From positions 1 to 51,365 of the forward strand of contig JAGXIO010000235.1 in NCBI GenBank assembly GCA_024635555.1: a stretch of 51,365 nt of DNA, given 5' to 3'. The stretch is from Saccharicrinis sp. GTDB lineage: Bacteria; Bacteroidota; Bacteroidia; Bacteroidales; Marinilabiliaceae. Below the pieces are notes generated by a model. It had not been told where the DNA came from. It searched no databases and saw only the letters and a program-made list of their open reading frames with translations. The first letter of the stretch is position 1. Each line of letters begins with the position of its first letter. Positions 24,369-32,435 of this stretch are shown here, one piece after another. Both the position numbers and the translations under genes were made by a program.

Positions 24369-24956
24369 TTAGCGCTTATATTTTTCAAGCACAGTTTTCA
24401 ACTCAGTATTGATTTCAGCTGCTTTTTGTTGCACTGCGTTGGCTTTAGTTTGGGCAGCCATTAAATCGTTGCTAGCCAATAAAGCTGGAATTTCGTCCAA
24501 AGATGCATTGATGGCGGCTAGGTCGCTTTTGATGGCTTCGATAGCTTCTTTGCCTTCTTTACCTTTGGGAGCCATTTCAACCATTTTTTGGTTTTCTTCC
24601 ATCATCGCAGCTACAGTAGCTTGAGCCATTGCAACTTCTTCTTTAACTTCTTCTTTCTTCACTTCGGTTTTGCCAACAAGCTCAGAACTTTGTGCAGTAA
24701 TAGCAGCTAGTTTTTCTTTAGCGCTGTCATAGTTTCCGAACATTTTTGAGTTTTGGGCTTCAATATCGGCTGTAACAGCGTTCATTGAATCCTGAAGAGC
24801 CATGAATTCAGCTTCCAAATAAACATCGGCCTGTGCGGCTTTTGCTTGTTCCATTGAAGCATTAGCAGCGTCTATTTCTGCTTGGGGTGCCTTAGCGCAA
24901 CTGCTAAATGCAAGTGTGGCGGTAATTACCGCGAAAAAAACAAAAAACTTCTTCAT
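24369..24956 (-). CDS. helical outer-membrane lipoprotein, Braun-like layout
   Basis: A 195-residue lipoprotein: signal peptide with lipobox AFSSC (Cys20), then an almost wholly helical Ala/Glu/Lys-rich body ending in LEKYKR. No Asp follows the cysteine at +2; the mature start CAKAP is compatible with outer-membrane sorting. The N-terminal helical part (25-64) resembles that of the adjacent L,D-transpeptidase and the DUF4398 type. E. coli Lpp is also a helical lipoprotein; it ends KYRK, and its C-terminal lysine is linked to peptidoglycan by YkuD enzymes. The similar ending here and the neighbouring YkuD genes suggest a tether, but the last residue is Arg, so attachment would need the penultimate Lys or trimming. 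Function is not established. Confidence 0.85.
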   Translation of the reverse strand: MKKFFVFFAVITATLAFSSCAKAPQAEIDAANASMEQAKAAQADVYLEAEFMALQDSMNAVTADIEAQNSKMFGNYDSAKEKLAAITAQSSELVGKTEVKKEEVKEEVAMAQATVAAMMEENQKMVEMAPKGKEGKEAIEAIKSDLAAINASLDEIPALLASNDLMAAQTKANAVQQKAAEINTELKTVLEKYKR

Positions 24957-25101
24957 AATTTTTACTTAATTTGTATTAATTCTCTAAATGGTTTTGATAA
25001 GAGCTTTTCTCATTCATGTATTTTGACGGATTTATTTGGCGAAGTAACACGAGCATCATAAAAAAAAAATATCTTTTTAAGATAAACACATTTATTAAAC
25101 T

Positions 25102-25671
25102 ATGAATAAGCTCATATTTAACACTTTAACTGACGAGGAAATTATTGATAAGATTACCCGTGAGAACAAAAATGAACTCTACGAGCTTATCTATGACCGC
25201 TATTTTGCAAAAGTTAGAGATAAATGTTACAGCTTTTTTAAAAATAAAACCCAAGCCGAAGAGTTTGCGAATGACATTTTGAGCAAGGTGTATGAAAAAC
25301 TGGATGGCTTCAAAAGTAAATCGTCCTTTTCATCATGGCTTTATTCAATATCATATAATGCAATAATCGATTTTCTTCGAAAAAAGAAACAACTGCACTA
25401 TCCTACTTGGAACCAGGAAAATGAATTACCCGAAATTATCGACGAAAGCGATGCCAATATTTCGGAACTCAGTTACGATAATTTGTTACTTATTTTGGAT
25501 CTTATCCACCCCGAAGAAAAAGCATTGCTGCTGATGAAATACCAGGATTCCCTTTCGTTAAAGGACATTGGAGCTAGTTTGGCCATCAGTGATGATGCGG
25601 TTAAAATGCGGCTTAAAAGAGCAAGATCGCGTGTGGTATATTTGTATTTTGAGAAATTCGGAAATGATTGA
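25102..25671 (+). CDS. ECF-type RNA polymerase sigma factor
   Basis: A 189-residue extracytoplasmic-function sigma factor with region 2 at about 22-92 (YELIYDRYFAKVRDKCYSFF..., FSSWLYSISYNAIIDFLRKK) and region 4 at about 128-185 (LIHPEEKALLLMKYQDSLSLKDIGASLAISDDAVKMRLKRAR). It redirects RNA polymerase to a small regulon. It is divergent from the lipoprotein/L,D-transpeptidase cluster across 145 bases, so that cluster is a candidate target. A -7-like TATTTTG lies at 25019-25025. No recognisable membrane anti-sigma gene follows; instead come a 22-codon overlapping frame and a PepSY-like gene. Confidence 0.9.
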   Translation: MNKLIFNTLTDEEIIDKITRENKNELYELIYDRYFAKVRDKCYSFFKNKTQAEEFANDILSKVYEKLDGFKSKSSFSSWLYSISYNAIIDFLRKKKQLHYPTWNQENELPEIIDESDANISELSYDNLLLILDLIHPEEKALLLMKYQDSLSLKDIGASLAISDDAVKMRLKRARSRVVYLYFEKFGND

Positions 25672-25732
25672 GAAAAGTCCGTTACTTATTCTATTGTATT
25701 CGTCAAAACCACGAGGCAGAGAAAATGAATAG
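25664..25732 (+). CDS. possible 22-residue coupling peptide between sigma factor and PepSY-like gene
   Basis: A short frame starts with an ATG inside the last codons of the sigma gene (8-base overlap) and ends with TAG just inside the start of the PepSY-like gene, whose ATG is at 25725. The peptide is MIEKSPLLILLYSSKPRGRE plus two residues. Such chained overlaps are typical of translational coupling. It could instead be the head of a longer protein now out of frame, or chance. Evidence is positional only. Confidence 0.25.
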   Translation: MIEKSPLLILLYSSKPRGRENE

Positions 25733-26174
25733 CTTTGATGGGTTAAAAATTGAATCGAAAACAATTAAGTCTGTGATGAATAAGTTACTAAAAAAAATAT
25801 TTCTGACACCGTTCAAACAAATTCCTGAAAAGGTAAAAGAAACGCTACTTGCGCAATTTCCCGAGGCGCTAAATGTTGAGTGGCATTCCAAAAAGGGGGT
25901 TTATGAAGCCGTTTTCTATGTGAATGAAATCGAATTTATCGCAAAAATTACTGAGGATCTCGGAATTATAGAATATAAGAAAAACTTGAGGCTCGATGAA
26001 CTTCCGTCGCATCTTATTGACGAATGTATTAAGTCAGGTGAAATAATGAATGCCATAGCCATTAACAAAGGAGCTGATGTTTTTTTTGAAGTTATTGTCC
26101 GCGACAAAAAAATGGAGCGCAGCGCCCTACTGCTTGACCAATCGGGTAAGCTTTTGCAAAAAAATCATCTATAA
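25725..26174 (+). CDS. PepSY-like protein without signal peptide
   Basis: A 149-residue protein resembling the PepSY-like (putative beta-lactamase-inhibitor-like) domain of Bacteroidota: ALLAQFPEALNVEWHSKKGVYEAVFYVNEIEFIAKI...GIIEYKKNLRLDELPSHLIDEC is the typical pattern of a Trp-containing first strand, an acidic middle and an LP turn. Family members are usually exported, but no signal peptide is present here, so it is probably cytosolic. It follows the ECF sigma gene after 53 bases and may modulate it, inferred from position only. The frame is open to a TTG at 25668; the ATG at 25725 is preferred because it lies at the end of the short overlapping frame. Confidence 0.75.
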   Translation: MNSFDGLKIESKTIKSVMNKLLKKIFLTPFKQIPEKVKETLLAQFPEALNVEWHSKKGVYEAVFYVNEIEFIAKITEDLGIIEYKKNLRLDELPSHLIDECIKSGEIMNAIAINKGADVFFEVIVRDKKMERSALLLDQSGKLLQKNHL

Positions 26175-26381
26175 AACACAATTAGCTTTAATATATAGAT
26201 TTTATCTCAACTTACATTTTTAATATCCTCGATTAATAATTTAAATCTAATTTTCTCTTCTTTCCTATTAAAATAGGTATCCGTTTTAAAACGCAAAGCG
26301 CAATTGTCGTGCATTTTGCCTATTTTTGTTGAAATAAAGCAATTTACTTTACATTAAACTTTTCTGCTTTAATAAAACCGA
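26175..26381. other. intergenic region before the cysteine-rich sensor gene
   Basis: 207 AT-rich bases. A -7 type box TATTTTTG lies at 26321-26328, about 54 bases before the sensor kinase start, without a well-placed -33 element. No hairpin or open frame stands out. Confidence 0.4.
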
Positions 26382-27620
26382 ATGAAGAATAGGATAGACA
26401 AACAAGCGTTACTTGCAACCATTACATTTTTATTGCTACTAGGCCTTATAGGTATTCAGTTTACATTTTTGATTAGGTCGGCCAAGTTGGAGCAAAAGCA
26501 TTTTAACCACCGTGTTGTGCTTGCCCTAAGCGAATCGCGGAACGAAATTGCCAGAGCGGCCAACGCTTGCACGTACATGCATAATTATGTGTGTGGCAAT
26601 CAGTGTACAAAGGATATGCAAAGGATTAATTCTCAAAAAGCCGACAGTATCATTCGTTCCAATTTGGCTATACATAAAATTGACCTAGATTATACTTTTG
26701 AGTTTGTAAATGTAGATAAAAACCATATTGAGCGAGCTGGTGTGGCTTGTTACGAACAATCGCTAAACGGCTTACTGGCCGAAAATGGCATTAAACTGTT
26801 GATACAATTTCCGGAGCAAAGCCAATTTATATTGGCACAAGCAGGCACCTTATTTTACATTTCTCTAGGGGCTATTATTTTTGTAATGATGTCATTTGTG
26901 TTTACCTCACGTCTTTTCCGAAATCAAAAGCGAATACTTACCAATACAAAAGATTTTATCGACAACATGGTTCACGAGTTTCAAACCCCGGTATCCAATA
27001 TTAAACTCGCATCAAACCTGATAAAAAAGAATATTGATGCCGGTTTTAATAGCGAAAAGATAAATAACTATGCAGGCCTTATCCAAAATGAGAATAGTAA
27101 AATAGAGGATCACATGGGTGATATATTAAGCGTTGCTGCCATGGTTGGAAACCGCTCAGAATACACCGAAGTGAACATGCATCAATTGCTAAATAAATGT
27201 GCAGATACCTACCGCAGTAGCATAGAAAAAGCGGGAGGTAATTTAACCATCGATTTACTGGCTAATCGTTTCATAGTAAAAGGCAAAAGGGAATATTTGT
27301 ACCATGCTCTTTGCAACTTGCTGGATAACGCCATAAAATATACCATAGCAGAACCGGAGATAAAAATATCAACTTATAATAAAAAAAATAAGTTTTATGT
27401 GGTTCTAAGCGACAACGGAATTGGTATCGATCCTAAGAACCATCAAAATATTTTTGAGAAATACTATCGCGTTACCAATGGAAACATCCACGATTTTAAA
27501 GGTTTTGGATTGGGCTTGGATTTTGTTAAATCGGTGGTGTTGCAGCACGGGGCAAGCATACACATAAACAGTCAATTGCATAAGGGAAGCACCTTTACGC
27601 TGGTTTTAAATATCGTATAG
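26382..27620 (+). CDS. membrane sensor histidine kinase with cysteine-rich periplasmic domain
   Basis: A 412-residue kinase with membrane helices at about 10-30 and 155-178 enclosing a 125-residue periplasmic domain, then HisKA with FIDNMVHEFQTPVSN (His198) and HATPase with LDNAIKYT, DNGIGIDP and FGLGLDF. The periplasmic domain contains four cysteines, Cys63, Cys71, Cys75 and Cys123, three of them in a tight cluster, which would suit a metal or redox signal. Its response regulator gene starts 6 bases downstream. The pair lies immediately after the sigma/PepSY pair. Confidence 0.9.
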   Translation: MKNRIDKQALLATITFLLLLGLIGIQFTFLIRSAKLEQKHFNHRVVLALSESRNEIARAANACTYMHNYVCGNQCTKDMQRINSQKADSIIRSNLAIHKIDLDYTFEFVNVDKNHIERAGVACYEQSLNGLLAENGIKLLIQFPEQSQFILAQAGTLFYISLGAIIFVMMSFVFTSRLFRNQKRILTNTKDFIDNMVHEFQTPVSNIKLASNLIKKNIDAGFNSEKINNYAGLIQNENSKIEDHMGDILSVAAMVGNRSEYTEVNMHQLLNKCADTYRSSIEKAGGNLTIDLLANRFIVKGKREYLYHALCNLLDNAIKYTIAEPEIKISTYNKKNKFYVVLSDNGIGIDPKNHQNIFEKYYRVTNGNIHDFKGFGLGLDFVKSVVLQHGASIHINSQLHKGSTFTLVLNIV

Positions 27621-27626
27621 AAATTA

Positions 27627-28313
27627 ATGAATTTAAAAACAAAAATACTTCTACTTGAAGATGATACGGCAATGGGCTTTTTGCTAGTCGATTTTTTGGA
27701 GTCGAATGGTTTTGACGTTAAGCTGTACGCAGATGGAAAACTAGGCATGAATGCTTTTTACCAATATAATTTCGACTTTTGTATTTTGGATGTTATGCTG
27801 CCCAGTCTTGATGGGTTCGCTATTGCACAGCGCATCCGAAAAAACAACAAAACCATTCCTATTATCTTTTTAACCGCCAAGGCACTTAAACACGACAAAA
27901 TAACCGGTTTTGGAATTGGAGTTGACGACTACATTGTTAAACCCTTTGACGAAGACGAGTTGCTGTGCCGCATAAATGCCATATTAAACAGATGCGCCAC
28001 AACTACCGGATCTATGCCCATAATCTCTATTGGGAAGTATAAATACGATGCAGATAACTTATTACTAACCTTTGAGAAGCTACCAAAACGACTGACGCAA
28101 AAAGAAAACGAAGTACTGAAAATGCTAGCATGTTCGAAAAATAACTTGGTAAAACGCGATGATATATTGCTTGCCTTATGGGGTAACAACGATTATTTTA
28201 ATAGTAGAAGTCTGGATGTTTTTATTGCTAAACTCCGAAAATATTTAAAAGCAGACATAGCCGTTCAAATAGAAAATGTTCCGGCGGTGGGTTATGTATT
28301 AAGAGATCAATAA
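27627..28313 (+). CDS. OmpR-family response regulator
   Basis: A 228-residue regulator with a receiver domain (acidic EDD at 11-13, phospho-acceptor Asp55 in FCILDVMLPSLDG, lysine in DDYIVKPF) and a C-terminal winged-helix DNA-binding domain (about 130-228, LTQKENEVLKMLACSKNNLVKRDDIL, then RSLDVFIAKLRKYL). It is the cognate partner of the sensor 6 bases upstream. Targets are unknown; it may control nearby envelope genes. Confidence 0.93.
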   Translation: MNLKTKILLLEDDTAMGFLLVDFLESNGFDVKLYADGKLGMNAFYQYNFDFCILDVMLPSLDGFAIAQRIRKNNKTIPIIFLTAKALKHDKITGFGIGVDDYIVKPFDEDELLCRINAILNRCATTTGSMPIISIGKYKYDADNLLLTFEKLPKRLTQKENEVLKMLACSKNNLVKRDDILLALWGNNDYFNSRSLDVFIAKLRKYLKADIAVQIENVPAVGYVLRDQ

Positions 28314-28566
28314 GAAAGAATTACCACCTTCTAATAACCATAAATAATACCAATAGTTTATTTTTTATGGAATTTTGTAATCCATTCACTCCCATTTAGT
28401 TAAAAAAATATTGCTTGTAGAAATAATTTAATATATTTGTTTGTGAAAATTTTTAAACAAATAAATTTCTAAACAAATTCGGGTGTTATCTGTAAGATAC
28501 TCACATTTTTATACATCATATAAATTTGCGTATTGTAGCATCAGTTAACCTTTTAAATCTTATCTA
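28314..28566. other. intergenic region upstream of the PorE-like gene
   Basis: 253 AT-rich bases with a well-formed promoter at 28411-28439 (listed separately) and a second -7-like box TAAATTTG at 28521-28528 closer to the gene. No hairpin terminator for the upstream two-component pair is evident. Confidence 0.45.
28411..28439 (+). promoter_or_regulatory. Bacteroidota-type promoter of the PorE-like gene
   Basis: TTG at 28411-28413 and TATATTTG at 28432-28439, 18 bases apart, fit the Bacteroidota vegetative promoter pattern. The transcript would have a 5' leader of about 120 bases before the ATG at 28567. Confidence 0.5.
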
Positions 28567-30690
28567 ATGACAAAGACATTGCCCCAATTACTTTTGTCTT
28601 TACTCTGCCTTTTAACCTACTGGCTTCCTGGTATACAAAGCACCGGACAATCCTCAAGCAATAAAAATTCAAAACTATTTAAAAATGCCATGCAATTGGC
28701 GGAGAAGTCAGATTACCGTGCGGCGATTGATATATTTAAGGTGATCGTAAAAGACGATCCCAAGGATTTGGATGCTCTTTTTAATATGGGTCTGTGTTAT
28801 CTGAACACCTCCAACGGAGCCGATACCGCGGTAGTTTGCTTTAATAAAGGGTTGGACATACTTACCGAAAGCGAAAAGGAAGGTTATTTGGGCCGTGAGC
28901 TAGGCTTATCATTGGGAAAAGCATATCAGGTTCTTTTAAAACCATTAAAAGCAGTTTCTATCTATGAGCATTTACTACAAAATACCCCCGACGATGAAAG
29001 CCTTTTCATAAAAGAGTTGGAACGTGAGATACAAATATGTCATAATGCCAATTTCTTTATTAACAACCCCATTGAGCTTAATGTGCAAAATATGGGCAGT
29101 GCTGTAAATTCGATGTACGATGATCATAGTCCATTAATTGCAGTGAGCGAAGAGCAACTCTTTTTTACTTCGCGCCGTAATTGGATAAAAATGAGTTTAC
29201 TCGCTGATGGACAATATGCCGAAAAAATTTATACGGTACCTTTGGCCGCCAAAAATTGGGAATCAGCACGCTTGTTAAAGGTGTTTTTTAAAAATAACGA
29301 ACACGAAGCTGCCGTATCTTTATCACCCGATGGAAACGATATGGTTCTGTTTAGAAATGATGAGCATGGTAAAAGCTTATATATGAGTCATTATTCAGGC
29401 CGAAGCTGGTCGGAACCTGAAAAACTACCTTTTCCTATCAATAGCTATGCAGAGGAAACGCATGGTTCTATCTCTGCCGACAAAAGTACCTTATTTTTTA
29501 CCAGCGATAGAGAAGGTGGGTTTGGTGCTTTAGATATTTATATGGTAAAAAAACAAGCAGATGGACAATGGGGTACGCCGCGGAATATGGGCTCCAACAT
29601 CAATACTCCATTTGATGAAGAAACACCCATGATACATTACGATGGACGAACATTATATTTTTCATCGGAAGGGCATAATACCATGGGGCGCTTGGATGTT
29701 TTTTATAGTCAGATGAATGCCGACTCAAGCTGGTCGGCTCCTGTAAACATGGGCTATCCAATTAACACCCCCGACGACGATTTCTTTTTTGTGCCTACCA
29801 TCGATAAAAGTCAGGCCTATTATGCATCATCAAAATTTGCCGATAATTATGGAGGCTCCGATATTTATCGGGTTCAATTTAAATCCGATTCTGATTCTAA
29901 CACGGAACTGGCCGTAGTTGAAGGGGTTGTGGATAGTAGATTGGGAAGCGAGTTTGAAAAAGTACGTGTGCTGGTAACCCGCACTAAAGATAATAAGTTG
30001 GTGGGTGACTACCGACCCAACTCAGGCAGTGGTACATACATGATGTTTTTGGAAAATGGTTACGAATACGAAGTTAAACAAACAAATACGCTAAATGAGG
30101 AAAAAATAGATTTTGTGAATGTAACCGAGGATATGATTTACACTAAAACCAAAGTGCCTATTGTTTTAAATGATGTGGCCATGAGCGCCCCAATGATTAA
30201 ATTGGCCTTGCCGGTAATAAAGGACAAAAAACTTGCGGTTGATGCCGGCAACAAAAAACCGGTTAGCCAACCAGTTACAAACAAACAGGTTTTAAATACT
30301 GTGGCCAACATTAAAGACAACACTAAAACATATGGCTTGGCTAAAGAAAAACAGATTACGTCAACAGAGACAGGCAAGAAAGATGCTTTAGGTCTGATTA
30401 AAAGCAAAAATTCCGGAGACATGAAGGGTGCGCAAACAAAAAGATATACGGTTCAGCTGCTAGCCTTGCGCAAAGAGCCGTTGCCCAACCTACTTTTTTT
30501 TAAAGAACGAAACATACACAATGTAACTATTTATAAATGCACGGATGGATTCACTCGTTATGCCACGGGTCAGTTTGATAGCTACAAGGCCTGCATGCAG
30601 TTGAAAAAAGAACTGGCAAAAACAACCGGACTTCAAGAAATTTGGATACGACCAACCAAAAGTATTGAAGAGCTGGAAATAAAAAAATAA
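28567..30690 (+). CDS. PorE-like TPR/PD40 protein with C-terminal SPOR domain
   Basis: A 707-residue exported protein. Signal peptide at about 1-26; TPR repeats at about 36-165; a PD40/WD40-like propeller at about 190-430, with repeats such as ETHGSISADKSTLFFTSDREGG, DETPMIHYDGRTLYFSSEG and YYASSKFADNYGG; a carboxypeptidase-regulatory-like domain at about 445-530; a low-complexity linker; and a terminal SPOR-type domain (RYTVQLLALRKEP...). PorE of the type IX secretion system has the same order but ends in an OmpA-type peptidoglycan-binding domain. SPOR domains bind denuded glycan strands, so peptidoglycan attachment is kept by a different module. A T9SS role is inferred, supported by porW and porX nearby. 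Confidence 0.82.
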   Translation: MTKTLPQLLLSLLCLLTYWLPGIQSTGQSSSNKNSKLFKNAMQLAEKSDYRAAIDIFKVIVKDDPKDLDALFNMGLCYLNTSNGADTAVVCFNKGLDILTESEKEGYLGRELGLSLGKAYQVLLKPLKAVSIYEHLLQNTPDDESLFIKELEREIQICHNANFFINNPIELNVQNMGSAVNSMYDDHSPLIAVSEEQLFFTSRRNWIKMSLLADGQYAEKIYTVPLAAKNWESARLLKVFFKNNEHEAAVSLSPDGNDMVLFRNDEHGKSLYMSHYSGRSWSEPEKLPFPINSYAEETHGSISADKSTLFFTSDREGGFGALDIYMVKKQADGQWGTPRNMGSNINTPFDEETPMIHYDGRTLYFSSEGHNTMGRLDVFYSQMNADSSWSAPVNMGYPINTPDDDFFFVPTIDKSQAYYASSKFADNYGGSDIYRVQFKSDSDSNTELAVVEGVVDSRLGSEFEKVRVLVTRTKDNKLVGDYRPNSGSGTYMMFLENGYEYEVKQTNTLNEEKIDFVNVTEDMIYTKTKVPIVLNDVAMSAPMIKLALPVIKDKKLAVDAGNKKPVSQPVTNKQVLNTVANIKDNTKTYGLAKEKQITSTETGKKDALGLIKSKNSGDMKGAQTKRYTVQLLALRKEPLPNLLFFKERNIHNVTIYKCTDGFTRYATGQFDSYKACMQLKKELAKTTGLQEIWIRPTKSIEELEIKK

Positions 30691-30736
30691 GGAGTTCTCA
30701 GTCAGCAATAATCAGTCAAAAGACAACAATTAGCTA

Positions 30737-32089
30737 TTAGTTCTCTGGCATGCCTCCCTTTTCACGCTTTATCAAATTATATATGGTCGATTTGCCAATA
30801 TCCAGCTTATCGGCCACTTTCAGCACGTTATTATTGTAATGACGCAAATAGTGACAAATAATTCTATCTGTATATTCCTTTAGTGTCATCTCCTCCGACA
30901 GAATATCCAGTTCGGTGTTGTCGGAGCTAAAAATGATATTGTCTTCATCAATAACTTGGTTGCCAGCCATTACGGCACTCAGTTCTATAATCGCTTTTAG
31001 CTCGCGCACATTACCCGGAAAGGCATAACCAAGCAGTTTTTTTTTGGCTTTGGAAGTTAATATCATGGGTTCCAGCTTATTTTCTTTACAAAAACTGCTT
31101 AAAAAAAACTGGCTCAAGGTTATAATATCGTTTTGCCTGTCCTTTAAAGGGGGCAAATGTATGGGCAAGCCGAGCAATCGATAATACAAATCTTGCCTGA
31201 AATTGCCTTTTTTTACTTCCCCCATTAAATCTCTGTTGGTAGCAGTAACAATCCGCGCATTAACTTTAATCACCGCGTTACCTCCAACTCGGGTTATTTC
31301 TCTTTCCTGCAGCACACGAAGCAATTTTACTTGCAAGTTACCATCCATCTCACCTATCTCATCTAAAAACACAGTGCCTCCTTCGGCTTCTTCGAACTTA
31401 CCCTTCTTGGTCATTATGGCACCTGTAAAAGCACCCTTTTCGTGACCAAAAAGCTCGCTTTCAATCAATTCGCGGGGTATAGCTGCCATATTAACCGCCA
31501 CAAAAGGCAACGATTTTCGAATGGAGTTATAATGGATAGTTTTAGCAACCAATTCTTTGCCGGTTCCAGTGTCGCCATAAATAGACACATTGATATTAGG
31601 CACTTTGGTTGCTTTTTCCAACAGAGCAAAAATTTCGTTCATTACAGGGCTTTCGCCGATAATGGCATTACCAAATTTATATTTATTCGAAATCTGACTT
31701 TTTAATTGGGATATTTCGTTCAGTAATTTTTTTTTGTTGCCAATGTTATTAATACTGTTTAAAAGTCGCTCTTTAATATTTTCGTCTTTGGCAATATAAT
31801 CGTAGGCTCCTTGCTTTAAAAGGTTAACCGCCGCAGTAATGCTATCCTGACCCGAAATAATAATGACTTCTATTTCGGGATTATATTTCTTTATTCTCTC
31901 CAAAATCTCTTCGCCAGTATGATCCGGAAGACCTAAATCAAGCGTAACCACATCAGGGCTGTCGGGCAAGTGCTTAAAAAAAGATGCGCCATCAAAAAAA
32001 GTACTTATCTCAAAATCGGGATTTAGAGCAAGCGAATGTTCTATTAGCTTATTAAAAACACGGTCGTCCTCTACTACATGAATTTTCAT
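30737..32089 (-). CDS. sigma-54-dependent response regulator (NtrC family)
   Basis: A 450-residue activator: receiver domain with Asp51 in VVTLDLGLPD, a central AAA+ domain with Walker A GDTGTGKE (172-179), intact GAFTGA loop (219-224), Walker B FLDEIGEM (241-248) and arginine-finger region FRQDLYYRL, and a C-terminal Fis-type helix-turn-helix (about 405-445). It should activate RpoN promoters on phosphorylation. No kinase is adjacent. It is convergent with the PorE-like gene and divergent from porW across 346 bases. It is the intact counterpart of the degenerate activator at 45866. Confidence 0.93.
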   Translation of the reverse strand: MKIHVVEDDRVFNKLIEHSLALNPDFEISTFFDGASFFKHLPDSPDVVTLDLGLPDHTGEEILERIKKYNPEIEVIIISGQDSITAAVNLLKQGAYDYIAKDENIKERLLNSINNIGNKKKLLNEISQLKSQISNKYKFGNAIIGESPVMNEIFALLEKATKVPNINVSIYGDTGTGKELVAKTIHYNSIRKSLPFVAVNMAAIPRELIESELFGHEKGAFTGAIMTKKGKFEEAEGGTVFLDEIGEMDGNLQVKLLRVLQEREITRVGGNAVIKVNARIVTATNRDLMGEVKKGNFRQDLYYRLLGLPIHLPPLKDRQNDIITLSQFFLSSFCKENKLEPMILTSKAKKKLLGYAFPGNVRELKAIIELSAVMAGNQVIDEDNIIFSSDNTELDILSEEMTLKEYTDRIICHYLRHYNNNVLKVADKLDIGKSTIYNLIKREKGGMPEN

Positions 32090-32435
32090 TAATTGCTCAC
32101 TTTTTGTGATAATTCAAATATATTTGTTTTTTTAACCATAACGTGCATAAAAACATGGTACAATATATAAAATTGTTTTGGGCGATAAGGGATTTTTAAA
32201 TTTTTGATGTAATAATTTTGGATAAAGTTAGTTTTAACTTTGTTAGGGGTAAGTCTAATCAGGATTAGCTGAGAAGAATAAAATATCAAACATTAAGGAT
32301 TCAACATTTTGCTAATTTCAAACAAAAAAACTCACGTATTACTTGGAGCTAACACACAATAGGATAGCTTTCCGTACTTTTACGAGGCAACCTGTACTTT
32401 AGGATTAAGGGAGGTTGATACTAATTAATAAACAA
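32090..32435. promoter_or_regulatory. divergent control region between the sigma-54 activator and porW
   Basis: 346 AT-rich bases with no credible gene. Two small perfect palindromes are seen: AAAGTTA/TAACTTT at 32224-32241 and CTAATC/GATTAG at 32255-32268. They could be operators or short hairpins. I could not identify a sigma-54 promoter (TGGC-N8-TTGC type) or a clear vegetative promoter. Confidence 0.3.

Noticed and set aside
28440-28470. Rex-like operator (TTGTGA...) upstream of the PorE-like gene
   Set aside because: Only the left half fits; the right half lacks TCACAA and the spacing is wrong.
32089-32289. Minus-strand open frame of 66 codons in the porW control region
   Set aside because: AT-rich, low complexity and no start context; it overlaps the start of the sigma-54 activator gene by one base only.
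32090-32435. Sigma-54 promoter near the NtrC-type regulator
   Set aside because: No TGGCAC-N5-TTGC pattern found on either strand by eye.
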